From contig NZ_QPEP01000011.1 of the NCBI RefSeq assembly GCF_003577475.1, positions 1-64,000 on the forward strand: DNA of 64,000 nucleotides, read 5' to 3'. Positions 41,683-50,083 of this stretch are shown here, in pieces. Made by a program: the position numbers and the translations under genes. Numbering within the stretch: the stretch's first letter is position 1; each line of letters starts with the position of its first letter. This DNA is from Salinibius halmophilus (GTDB lineage Bacteria; Pseudomonadota; Gammaproteobacteria; Pseudomonadales; Natronospirillaceae). A model generated the notes under the pieces. That model saw nothing but the letters and a program-made list of their open reading frames with translations. It searched no databases and was not told the DNA's origin.

Positions 41683-44463
41683 TTAAGGCTGTGGGCGCAG
41701 CACTAGGTTGCTGTGCACCACTAAATCCCCATTCACCGCTAGGCGAGCTGGTACTGGCATTAGGCTTTGCCAGGTTAGGTTGCCGTTCACTTGAATCAGC
41801 TCCGCTTTTGGCAGTGAGCCACCCCAGCTAACGGTTAGGTCGCCATCGATGACTAACACGTCCGCCGTGGTAAGCATTGGCGAGTTTAGCGTGCCAGGGG
41901 AGGCAATCATTTGGTCGCCGCTGGTTATAAACACTTCGCTAGGTGAAGCTGACGTAATGCTTACACCATCAACAAAGCCATAAGCGGTGGCACCGCCAAC
42001 AAACTGCTGGCTCGCTTGCCAGCCGACGTTAACCCAGCTTTGGGCTTGAATGGCATCGTATTGCTCAGCTGGATACCACAACCAAGGCGACGCGTCCTCG
42101 GCATTAAGGCAAAACTGGCAGTAGTAGGCTTGCACCCAAGCCGAGTTGTGCGTGGTAATGCTGCCGTTGACCGACAGCAGAGCTGACTTTTTTGCTGGTA
42201 GCTCAAAACTTACGATCACAGGGTCGTGATCTGAAGAGCGATAAACACTGTCGCTGTACCACAAGTTGGCTTGCTCACCCGACTTAAAGCGCGTGGTGTA
42301 GTCTAGTGCGCGAGGCTCATCGGCATTAATGTGCCAAACGCCGGCATCTTTCAGCCATATTTTGGCGGCATTGTTTAGCAGTGCATGGTCGAGCTGACCA
42401 GACTGACCAAAGAACACATAGGTGTGTTCACGCTCATCTAATACCGACTCATAACCGGCTTGCGCGAGTGCCATAATTGGATCTTCTTTGGCGTAGGCAT
42501 TTAGGTCGCCAATGACTGCGATTGCTTGCTCGCTGTATTCCTCTGCCAACCATAGGCTTAGTGCTTGCGCAGCTTTGGTGCGGGTAAGGTTACAGTTGCC
42601 TTGGCCGTCGCCCGCGTTCGGGTCGCCTAGCTCATCGCAGTCTGAACCCTTAGATTTAAAGTGATTCACTGCCACCACCACTTCTTGCTCGGTTGCTAGG
42701 TGGCGGAACGCTTGCGCTAGTACTGGGCGGTTTTTGCTATCAATAAATAGCGGCTGACCGTTGTTGTCTAGGGCTGAGTTGGTGCTGTCGAGCACTTTCG
42801 AGGCACCAGCTGGGCGAACCACATCGCCACGGTAAATAATACCTTGGCTAATCGCATCGCTGCCAATGCGCTCATTGCGAGCAACAAATTGCCAATCTTG
42901 TTGGGTAGCTTGGCGCACGGCCTGGGTTAATTGCGCAATGGCCGAGTTTGGTCCAAACCCATCGTTTTCGATTTCCATCAGGCCAATTACATCGGCGTTT
43001 AGCTCAGCAATGGCGTTAACAAGTTTGGCCTGCTGGCGGACAAGCTCTTCCTCGGTGCTTGCACCACGAGGGGTTGGGAAACCGGCACCTAGACCGTCGC
43101 CATTGAAGTAGTTCAATACGTTGAAGCTTGCAACGGTAAGATTGCCACGCTCAACGTCTGGGCTAGCAGGGCGCTCAGTGCTCACAAATACCGGCGGCTG
43201 AGCTGGCTGTAAGCGGTAGTTGTTAAAACCATATCCAACTGTGGCGACGAGCTCGGTGACTTGATCACCAACGCGCACCGGGTTATTAGCCGCTAGGCGA
43301 GGCGCAGGGTAAGGTACAAGTTCAGGGTTTTGTTTGGTTGAGCCATCGTCTAATAAAACACGATTTGCCAAGTTAGCTGCCTCAACCGCATTGGCCTCGC
43401 TGCCTGGGTTGGCAATTTGCGTTGGGATGAACTGGCGCTCGGTCGCCAAAACCATTTCGCCAAAGCGCGCTAGGTTGTAGTTGTCGTTCACCACTAGTGT
43501 GTCGGCAAAGGTGATCAACATGCCTTCCAATACTTCCCAGTTAGCCACTGGCATGCTCACCAAGGTTGGGGTCACAGGCGCTGTGCCGCAGTTAACGCTT
43601 GCGCTGATGTTGCTTAGTTGCGTTTCGTTGTAAAACTCTTTCACTACACCGTTTAGGTACACCACATCGCCAATGCTAACGTTGCTGCTGTCGTAAACAA
43701 ATAAGCCTTCCGAAGTGCTTGGGTCGGTGTCTTCTTCTAGCGAAGCAATGGTATAACCGCTTAACCCAGGCAATACATTGCTGACCACTCCCGCTACAGT
43801 GACTTCTTCACCAGTCAGTGGGCTGGCTGCGGCATTACCTTGTACAGCATGCGGCGCTAGGGCATCGCTGGTACAGCTGAGTTGATCGTTGTCTGAGTCG
43901 TTATCTCCAGGGCCATCACCAGAACCAGCAAACTGGCCTAAATCGCTAAAATCGTTTTTATCAAACGCCGCGTATTGCTCGGCTGGGTCGAATGCGTCGT
44001 TAATATTGGTGTCGGCAGTTGTGCTGGTACGGCGGAGTACATTGTCACGTGTGGTAATGGCGCCAGAACCGTAACGCGAACCTGGGTCGAAACCAACTTG
44101 CCCTAGGCTGTCGACGATTTCGCCATTGCGGTAAACAACAATGGCATCGTCGCCATTCCAAGTACCGGTTGGAATTTCTTGGTCGGCGATCGCAAGCAAT
44201 TCGCTGGCTGCTTTGGCATCTACGAGTACGTAACTCTCGCCTGCTGCCAGGTTGCCACTGAGCTGCGCCCGTTTGCCGGCCGAGGTGTTACCGTTAAAGT
44301 ACACCTTTACTTCGTATTGGCCGAGGTCTAGCGCTTGGTTGCTAACATTAGTGAGCTCTAGGGCTTTATTAAAACTGGCGCCCTCTAAGTATTCGGTTAT
44401 TAGCAGGTCGGCGTTAGCAGATCCTACCGCTAATGCTAAGCCGAGTAAGGTATACTTGTTCAT
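41683..44463 (-). CDS. ExeM/NucH family secreted endonuclease
   Basis: The 926-aa protein has a signal peptide, then a lamin-tail-like domain (LLITEYLEGASFNKALELTN, about residues 20-39), an OB-fold region (AVQGNAAASPLTGEEVTVAGVV), and an endonuclease/exonuclease/phosphatase domain with VASFNVLNYFNG, IGLMEIENDGFG, VVAVNHFKSKGSDCD, VIGDLNAYAKEDP and DHDPVIVSFEL. A further domain of about 150 residues lies at the C-terminus and is not the usual GlyGly-CTERM anchor. Such nucleases degrade extracellular DNA, for example from biofilms. GGAG precedes the ATG at 44463. Confidence 0.9.
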   Translation of the reverse strand: MNKYTLLGLALAVGSANADLLITEYLEGASFNKALELTNVSNQALDLGQYEVKVYFNGNTSAGKRAQLSGNLAAGESYVLVDAKAASELLAIADQEIPTGTWNGDDAIVVYRNGEIVDSLGQVGFDPGSRYGSGAITTRDNVLRRTSTTADTNINDAFDPAEQYAAFDKNDFSDLGQFAGSGDGPGDNDSDNDQLSCTSDALAPHAVQGNAAASPLTGEEVTVAGVVSNVLPGLSGYTIASLEEDTDPSTSEGLFVYDSSNVSIGDVVYLNGVVKEFYNETQLSNISASVNCGTAPVTPTLVSMPVANWEVLEGMLITFADTLVVNDNYNLARFGEMVLATERQFIPTQIANPGSEANAVEAANLANRVLLDDGSTKQNPELVPYPAPRLAANNPVRVGDQVTELVATVGYGFNNYRLQPAQPPVFVSTERPASPDVERGNLTVASFNVLNYFNGDGLGAGFPTPRGASTEEELVRQQAKLVNAIAELNADVIGLMEIENDGFGPNSAIAQLTQAVRQATQQDWQFVARNERIGSDAISQGIIYRGDVVRPAGASKVLDSTNSALDNNGQPLFIDSKNRPVLAQAFRHLATEQEVVVAVNHFKSKGSDCDELGDPNAGDGQGNCNLTRTKAAQALSLWLAEEYSEQAIAVIGDLNAYAKEDPIMALAQAGYESVLDEREHTYVFFGQSGQLDHALLNNAAKIWLKDAGVWHINADEPRALDYTTRFKSGEQANLWYSDSVYRSSDHDPVIVSFELPAKKSALLSVNGSITTHNSAWVQAYYCQFCLNAEDASPWLWYPAEQYDAIQAQSWVNVGWQASQQFVGGATAYGFVDGVSITSASPSEVFITSGDQMIASPGTLNSPMLTTADVLVIDGDLTVSWGGSLPKAELIQVNGNLTWQSLMPVPARLAVNGDLVVHSNLVLRPQP

Positions 44464-44641
44464 CACAGCACTCCATGTATGCGGGTAAAAACCCGTGATT
44501 TAGGTACAGGTAGTGTCAGACTTCGATGTGTCACACTTGTTAACATTAAGTGGCCATAAGATTACATGTTTTTCGGCTGTCTAAAAGGGCAGTTCAATGC
44601 TCGCGCGCTAAATTTGAAAGGCGAGTAGATTGGAGTAAATG

Positions 44642-44980
44642 ATGAGTTCAGACTTAAAAGCAAAAATTGCGGCGGCAGCTAATCAGGCCCTAAAGGGCAA
44701 GAACCGTAAGGCGCGTGCGTCACACATTTTGGTGCGCCACGAAGACAAAGCACTTGAGCTGAAAGCCAAGCTGGACAGCGGTGAAAAGTTTGCCAAGCTC
44801 GCCCGCGCCCACTCGAACTGCCCATCGAAAAAGAATGGCGGCGACCTAGGCGAATTTGGCCCAGGCCAAATGGTGCCAGCTTTCGACAAAGCCGTATTTA
44901 GCGCCTCGCCCAACACCGTAGTGGGGCCAATAAAAACCAAATTTGGTTACCACATAATTTGGGTGCAGTATTTTAAGTAA
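44642..44980 (+). CDS. parvulin-type peptidyl-prolyl isomerase
   Basis: A 112-aa single-domain parvulin like E. coli PpiC (93 aa) with about 20 extra residues at the N-terminus. ASHILVRHEDKALELKAKL, HSNCPSKKNGGDLGEF, GQMVPAFDKAVF and TKFGYHIIWVQYF are the family motifs. There is no signal peptide, so it is cytoplasmic. GGAG precedes the ATG at 44642; an ATG three bases earlier is possible. Confidence 0.93.
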   Translation: MSSDLKAKIAAAANQALKGKNRKARASHILVRHEDKALELKAKLDSGEKFAKLARAHSNCPSKKNGGDLGEFGPGQMVPAFDKAVFSASPNTVVGPIKTKFGYHIIWVQYFK

Positions 44981-45019
44981 TGGCTCATGCCATCAAAAGT
45001 CGCTCCGCGATTATTTAAA

Positions 45020-45089
45020 GACCTACGGAGAGAGATTTGTAGGTCCGTAAATCATTCGCGCAGCGAATGTTTGCGGACACGGATGTCCG
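45020..45089. repeat. cluster of three hairpins
   Basis: Three stems follow one another in the gap between the parvulin and the hydrolase: GACCTAC...GTAGGTC (45020-45045), CATTCGC-GCA-GCGAATG (45053-45069) and CGGACA-CGGA-TGTCCG (45074-45089). No T tract follows, so it is more likely a dispersed structured repeat than a terminator. Confidence 0.55.
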
Positions 45090-45129
45090 TAAGGGCGAAT
45101 TGCACGGCTTACATTAAATAGGTTGCGAT

Positions 45130-45834
45130 ATGAAAGTATTAAAATGGGTATCGGTAGCGCTGCTGGCTGCCATTGCCGGTTTGGCTGGTTATTATTTTTG
45201 GTATACCGCCAACCCGTACCAGGCATTGCCGGAAATGCGCGAGCAAATCTCTAACCCCGAGCTTCGCAGTGAAGGGCGCAATTATATTCGTTACTCACCA
45301 GAAGGTGAGCCATTGGCAAACTTGGTGTTTATCCCAGGTGGTTTGGTAGAGGCGGAAGCCTACGAATATCTCGCTGCCTCTTGGGCTGAGCAGCAGATAA
45401 GAGTCACCATAGTGAAACCCACACGAAACCTGGCCATCATGTCGCCTAATCAAGCGCTTGAGCACCTAAGCGGCGAGGCGCCGAACTTCCTTGTTGGCCA
45501 TTCATTAGGTGGTACTGTGGCAGCGATGAATGGGCAAGCAGAACTAGGGGTTGATGGTGTGGTGTTACTGGCTAGCTATGGCGTCAGCCCAGTCGATGTG
45601 CCGGTGCTTTCAATTGTGGCGTCGAATGACCAGATTTTAGACTCGGTGCGTTATCAAGATTCACAAGCCAATTATACTGCTGGCTTTAGCGAGCTAACTA
45701 TTGACGGTGGCAATCATGGTTATTTCGGTTGGTACGGCGAGCAAGAAGGTGATGGTGAGGCTCGCATAAATGTATGGGAGCAGCAGGACTATGTTGTTGA
45801 TGCTGTGCTCGATTTTGTATTGGTTAATCAGTAG
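45130..45834 (+). CDS. alpha/beta hydrolase with membrane anchor
   Basis: A 234-aa protein: an N-terminal hydrophobic helix (residues 6-24) with a periplasmic alpha/beta-hydrolase domain. LVFIPGGLVEAEAY forms the oxyanion loop, FLVGHSLGGTVAAMNG the nucleophile elbow, DQILD contains a possible acid, and GNHGYFGWYGEQEG contains the catalytic histidine. This matches the Abhydrolase_5 group. It is followed after 8 bp by an aldo/keto reductase in the same direction. Confidence 0.85.
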   Translation: MKVLKWVSVALLAAIAGLAGYYFWYTANPYQALPEMREQISNPELRSEGRNYIRYSPEGEPLANLVFIPGGLVEAEAYEYLAASWAEQQIRVTIVKPTRNLAIMSPNQALEHLSGEAPNFLVGHSLGGTVAAMNGQAELGVDGVVLLASYGVSPVDVPVLSIVASNDQILDSVRYQDSQANYTAGFSELTIDGGNHGYFGWYGEQEGDGEARINVWEQQDYVVDAVLDFVLVNQ

Positions 45835-45842
45835 GGAATGTT

Positions 45843-46880
45843 ATGCAATACCGACCTCTAGGACGTACTGGGTTAAACGTTAGTGTTATTGGCTTGGGCA
45901 CCATGACTTGGGGCTTTCAAAATACTCAAGCCGAAGGCTTTGAGCAGATGGACTATGCCCTAGAGCGCGGCATTAACTTCTTTGATACCGCCGAAATGTA
46001 TTCTATTCCGCCAACTGCTGAGCGCTTTGGCAACACCGAAGAAATAATTGGCAACTGGTTTGCCAAGCGTGGCAAGCGCGAGCAAGTAATACTCGCTAGC
46101 AAAATGACTGGCCCCAGCCTTGAATGGGTGCGCGGCGGCAGTGCAATCACACCAGATACCGTGGTGCAGGCCGTGGAGGGTAGCTTAAAACGACTGCAAA
46201 CTGATTATATCGATCTTTACCAGTTGCATTGGCCAAACCGCGGTTCATACCATTTTGGCAAGGTATGGCAGTTCGCACCTAACTTTGACGCGCAAGCAGA
46301 AAAGGCCAACTTTCTAGCGGTTTTGCAATGTTTCGAGCAGCTTATCAACGACGGTAAAATTCGCCATATTGGGCTAAGCAACGAGACCGCATGGGGCCTG
46401 CAGCAATGGCTGAGCATTGGCGAGCGTGAGGCTCTGCCTCGTATTGCCAGCATTCAAAATGAATACTCGCTGCTGTGCCGCCATTTTGAGCCCGACTTAG
46501 CCGAAATAGCCGTTGCAGAAGACTGTGGCTTACTAGCTTGGTCACCCTTGTGTCGAGGCATGTTGAGTGGCAAATACCTAAACGGTGCTAAGCCAAAGGG
46601 TGCTCGTTTAACCCTAGATACCCGCCATGATTTTCGCAGCAATGCCAACACAGACGCGGCTATTCAAGCTTACATAAACTTGGCACAAGCACATGGCTTA
46701 GACGTAACACAAATGGCGCTAGCGTTTGTAAATAGCCGCCCGTTCGTTACTTCAAATCTAATTGGCGCCACCAGCATGCAACAACTGCGCAGCAACATAG
46801 ATTCCATAGACCTTGAGTTAACAGAGGATGTGCTCACCGGTATAGAAACCATCCGCCGCCAGTATCCTATGGTGTTTTAA
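45843..46880 (+). CDS. aldo/keto reductase, Tas-like
   Basis: A 345-aa NADP-dependent reductase closely resembling E. coli Tas. MQYRPLGRTGLNVSVIGLGT starts the barrel; INFFDTAEMYSIPP contains the catalytic Asp and Tyr, LASKMTGPS the lysine and YQLHWPNRG the histidine. LIGATSMQQLRSNI binds the cofactor. Co-transcribed with the upstream hydrolase. A terminator hairpin follows. Confidence 0.9.
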   Translation: MQYRPLGRTGLNVSVIGLGTMTWGFQNTQAEGFEQMDYALERGINFFDTAEMYSIPPTAERFGNTEEIIGNWFAKRGKREQVILASKMTGPSLEWVRGGSAITPDTVVQAVEGSLKRLQTDYIDLYQLHWPNRGSYHFGKVWQFAPNFDAQAEKANFLAVLQCFEQLINDGKIRHIGLSNETAWGLQQWLSIGEREALPRIASIQNEYSLLCRHFEPDLAEIAVAEDCGLLAWSPLCRGMLSGKYLNGAKPKGARLTLDTRHDFRSNANTDAAIQAYINLAQAHGLDVTQMALAFVNSRPFVTSNLIGATSMQQLRSNIDSIDLELTEDVLTGIETIRRQYPMVF

Positions 46881-46892
46881 ATGTTTGGATCT

Positions 46893-46915
46893 GGCGACCC
46901 TATAAATGGGTCGCC
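46893..46915. terminator. hairpin between convergent genes
   Basis: GGCGACCC-TATAAAT-GGGTCGCC is an eight-base-arm hairpin between the aldo/keto reductase stop (46880) and the minus-strand stop at 46936. Confidence 0.75.
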
Positions 46916-46935
46916 GGCATCTTACACGGATCGGT

Positions 46936-47385
46936 TTAATGTACTTCGCTTAGATAGCTGCGTAAGTCGAATTGTCCGAGTGACGCGGCGCTAGCGCGCT
47001 CCTCAATGCCAACTTGTACACTAAGCAGTTGTAAGTCGACCATCTCTTCTAGGTAAGGAACACGCACCACATAAACAGTATTTTCTTGTTGTATTCCGGT
47101 TTTAGCTAGCTCGTGTTCCTGCGCGACTAAATGGTCTTTTAGCAGTATCCCTGGCGGGTCTATTGTGCCTTTATAAACGATTTCTTGGTCGCCATTGAGC
47201 AGTATAAACCGTACGCCACCGTCCTTTTCTATTTCATTGACTGTTGGTGGGTAGGTGCGCTCAAGGACTGTTGCACTTCGAAGTTCGTGCAGGCCGCTTT
47301 CATAAGCAATGCTAAGCACTAATGTTTTACCCAACGCTATTTGGCTGAGCATCAGGCAGGCGCAAGTAAGTAACCATTTTTTCAT
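46936..47385 (-). CDS. secreted hypothetical protein, partner of the M64-type protease
   Basis: A 149-aa protein with a signal peptide (KKWLLTCACLMLSQIALG). The mature part (LVLSIAYESGLHELRSATVLE; GGVRFILLNGDQEIVYKG) is beta-rich, with no motif I know. GGAGG lies seven bases before the ATG at 47385, and the ATG overlaps the stop of the protease gene by one base, so the two form an operon. A pairing of such a small secreted protein with an M64 peptidase suggests a joint extracellular role. Confidence 0.7.
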   Translation of the reverse strand: MKKWLLTCACLMLSQIALGKTLVLSIAYESGLHELRSATVLERTYPPTVNEIEKDGGVRFILLNGDQEIVYKGTIDPPGILLKDHLVAQEHELAKTGIQQENTVYVVRVPYLEEMVDLQLLSVQVGIEERASAASLGQFDLRSYLSEVH

Positions 47386-48908
47386 TATCGAACCTCCCAA
47401 ACGATGGTGTCTGTGCTATAGCCAGCTGTATCGCGGCGAATTTTACCGGTCACGTCTTTTATCTTGGCTTCTACCCGAGCACCCGGCACTACTAAGCGAG
47501 TGAGCGCTCGACCGTCGGAATCAGAGTTAGCTTCAGTGGCTACCCCGTTCACATACCAGCTAACTTGTTGTACTGAGCTATCTGCAAAAGTAGAAACCGA
47601 GAATGTTTGTGCACCGGGTTCGACCACAGGTGTTTCAGGGTATTTCGCATAATGCGTGCCCGCTACCATATAGGTGCTAATAGCCCATTGCTCAGCGTTT
47701 ACGGCGTCAAAGTTTGCACCCAATACCCTCATAAAACTTGCTCTTGATGGGCGCCACACACCTGTTGTGCAATAGCGACCACCTTCATATAAATCGATGC
47801 TTGGGTCATCCAACCAATGGTGCCATTTCACCGTGTTACGGTTGCTGTTCGTTGTGGCATTTACAGCGTTTGGCTCTGAGTAGGTTCGGCAGTTTCCGTA
47901 GTCGTATTCATCAGATAAATCGGCAAAACTATGGGCCATTTCATGCAGTGCTAATGGCAATGCCGAGGATGCACGAGAGTACGTACCTAGATTGGCACTA
48001 GTGTAGCCAGCACCACCGTACTTGGTGTCGTTCACAACCACAAGCTTTTGGTCTACCTGTGGTGCATGCGTGGTTAGATACTGAGTTACTCTGCCACTTG
48101 CAACACATAACAGGCGGTCCATGCCGTTACAGTTGTAAGTTGCATCGAACAGGGTATCGCGACTGCCGCCCATACTGCCGTTATCGGCACCACTTTGTTT
48201 AGACACCGCATCCACCGCTATAAAGTTCCAGAATTCGTGGTGGGCGCCAGCATCCGGCTGGGTGCGTAAGTAGTCAGCATATGCGGTTGCTAGTTTGGTT
48301 ATGTCATTCTGTTGCGCGGCAGTAAAACCGTCGCCGGTAATCACAAGATCTACCCCTTTGCCATCGGTTCTTCCCTTGATTAAGTTAAAGATCTCGGAAG
48401 GGTTAGCGAGCACTTTTAAGCTGACAGTCTTGGTGCTTTCACCACCCTGGTTGTCGGTAGCTGTTACGCTAAACTCTAGTGTTTGATTTAGTACAGTATT
48501 CGGTACTTCTAGTGCTAATCGGCCATCCTGCTGAGAATATGCTACCTGGCTACCTCTGCTTTGTTGCCAAACTAAGTTGCTAATCTGCCCGTCTACATCT
48601 CCCGCATAGGCTGTCAGGTTGATGATTTCTCCTGGCGATACTTCTCGGCGAACTTCACTTAAGGCGATTGCAGGTGCGATATTAGCGATTGGGCTAACCG
48701 TAGGAGTGGAAGTTGCGGTTGCCACTACCGTTGGTGTACTCGTTGGCGTAGCCGAAATTGGCGCGCTGGTAGGTGCAGTAGTAGGTATTGTCGTTGGTGC
48801 ACTAGTTGGAACGGCAGTAGGCGGCAAAGTCGGCGCAGCAGTTGGCAAAACGGTCACCGATGCACTTGGTAAACTAGTTGGCGACGTTATCGTAGCAGTA
48901 ACCGTCAC
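47385..48908 (-). CDS. M64-type secreted metallopeptidase, leader lost by frameshift
   Basis: The 507-aa frame contains a Thr/Pro/Ala-rich linker (about residues 1-75), a cadherin/PKD-like beta domain (AGDVDGQISNLVWQQ; FSVTATDNQGG) and an M64 peptidase domain. The zinc motif is HEMAHSFADLSDEYD, with DLVITGDGFTAAQQ at its start. The GTG at 48908 is only the first start in this frame; the frame stays open to 48968, where a TAA blocks it. A lipoprotein leader with good start signals lies just upstream in another frame, so a one-base shift has probably separated secretion signal and enzyme. Confidence 0.8.
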   Translation of the reverse strand: MTVTATITSPTSLPSASVTVLPTAAPTLPPTAVPTSAPTTIPTTAPTSAPISATPTSTPTVVATATSTPTVSPIANIAPAIALSEVRREVSPGEIINLTAYAGDVDGQISNLVWQQSRGSQVAYSQQDGRLALEVPNTVLNQTLEFSVTATDNQGGESTKTVSLKVLANPSEIFNLIKGRTDGKGVDLVITGDGFTAAQQNDITKLATAYADYLRTQPDAGAHHEFWNFIAVDAVSKQSGADNGSMGGSRDTLFDATYNCNGMDRLLCVASGRVTQYLTTHAPQVDQKLVVVNDTKYGGAGYTSANLGTYSRASSALPLALHEMAHSFADLSDEYDYGNCRTYSEPNAVNATTNSNRNTVKWHHWLDDPSIDLYEGGRYCTTGVWRPSRASFMRVLGANFDAVNAEQWAISTYMVAGTHYAKYPETPVVEPGAQTFSVSTFADSSVQQVSWYVNGVATEANSDSDGRALTRLVVPGARVEAKIKDVTGKIRRDTAGYSTDTIVWEVR

Positions 48909-49035
48909 ACTTGGAGTTGGCGTGTTGGTTGCTGGTGTTGAAGTAGGCAGCGCTGCACTGTCGGATGGTTAAAGTAACCGGCTGGCATGCAGTTAGCAGC
49001 ATTGCAGACGCTAGCAGGGTTAACGGTCTGAGCAT
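48874..49035 (-). pseudogene. displaced lipoprotein leader of the M64-type protease
   Basis: An ATG at 49035, preceded by GAGGA at six bases, begins MLRPLTLLASAMLLTACQPV, a clear lipoprotein signal with lipobox LTAC and Cys17. This frame then stops at 48874, whereas the protease frame is offset by one base. Removing one base between 48874 and 48968 would give one secreted lipoprotein, the linker running on as SDSAALPTSTPATNTPTPSV. The 310 bases upstream (49036-49345) hold no other gene. Confidence 0.7.
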
Positions 49036-49345
49036 GGTTGTTCCTCGAAAATTTACGAGGCGAAGAGTAGAAGCTAGCGCTGTTCGAATCTGTTCCTAAA
49101 AGTATCGAACTGCGTACAAATGTGCTTTGCCACACAGTTTGGAACAGTGTTATACCAACTCATAACGTTGTTTGCCAAAAAGCGTTATTTGCTGACAATT
49201 TAGGTTAATTTCTACGGCCATTTTTTTGCAATGCTATAAGAACGTCGAATCAGTCACCCGTGCTGTTTTTAGTTGCTTATTCAGCTCCCATTTTTGTTGA
49301 TGCACTACAGTCAAGTAACTGGCAACTAGTAAGAGGGACACAAAG

Positions 49346-49954
49346 ATGGCCGCTGATGCATTTTGGAACCGTTTGGCAAAGAAGTACGAGCGCACACCCG
49401 TACCGAGCGAGGAAGTCTATCAAGCCAAGCTTCGCAAAACCCAAGCGTTGTTTACCCCAACAAGTAACGTTCTAGAGTTTGGCTGTGGCACGGGCACAAC
49501 AGCCGTTCAACACGCCAAGCATGTTGCGCACATTGATGCGTTAGACTTTTCCGCCAAGATGATTGATTTTTGCCAGCAGAAAAAAGCCGAGGCAGGGGTG
49601 GAGAATGTGCGCTTTGTGCAGGCAACTTTGCAATCCTTCTCACCACCAGATGCGCACTATGATGTTGTGCTGGGGCTGAGCATTTTGCATCTATTAGAAG
49701 AGCGCGACGAGGTCATCGGGCGGGTTTATCAAACCCTCAAGCCAGGTGGCTACTTTGTTAGCAGTACTACCTGCATTGCCGACTCTATGAAGGCGTTAAA
49801 ACATATCGCACCATTAGGTGCAGCCATTGGATTGCTTCCACAAATCAATGTATTTAGCCGGCAAAATCTTGAAGATACACTTACCAAACAAGGCTTCGTG
49901 TTAGAAGAAGTGTGGCAACCAAACGATGCGGTTTTTATTGTTGCCAGGAAGTAG
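49346..49954 (+). CDS. class I SAM-dependent methyltransferase
   Basis: A 202-aa methyltransferase. Motif I is VLEFGCGTGTTAVQHAKHV (about residues 43-61), motif II is VLGLSILHLLEERDEV, and LKPGGYFVSSTTCI is the post-II strand. The substrate is unknown. GAGGG is about eight bases before the ATG. Confidence 0.88.
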   Translation: MAADAFWNRLAKKYERTPVPSEEVYQAKLRKTQALFTPTSNVLEFGCGTGTTAVQHAKHVAHIDALDFSAKMIDFCQQKKAEAGVENVRFVQATLQSFSPPDAHYDVVLGLSILHLLEERDEVIGRVYQTLKPGGYFVSSTTCIADSMKALKHIAPLGAAIGLLPQINVFSRQNLEDTLTKQGFVLEEVWQPNDAVFIVARK

Positions 49955-50010
49955 GGCCAGCTTGTTGTAGAGCTAATTTAGAAAGTGCACTATTTTTTCA
50001 CCTATTGCAT

Positions 50011-50057
50011 GAACACCCACCAATTTATCTACCCTTGCACAACATTGGTGGGTGTTC
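50011..50057. terminator. long perfect hairpin related to the TGGACACCCACC repeats
   Basis: GAACACCCACCAAT pairs perfectly with ATTGGTGGGTGTTC over 14 bases around a 19-base loop. The arm resembles the GGACACCCACC arms of the repeats at 0.3-1.7 and 12.5 kb but lacks their interior block. It lies between the convergent methyltransferase and aminotransferase genes and probably terminates both. Confidence 0.75.
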
Positions 50058-50083
50058 TGGTTAGTAGGCTCAAAAAAAGCCTG

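Noticed and set aside
48619-48972. Plus-strand frame of 117 codons rich in Val, Gly and Ala
   Set aside because: It is the antisense of the Thr/Pro-rich linker of the M64-type protease; low complexity, no start signal.
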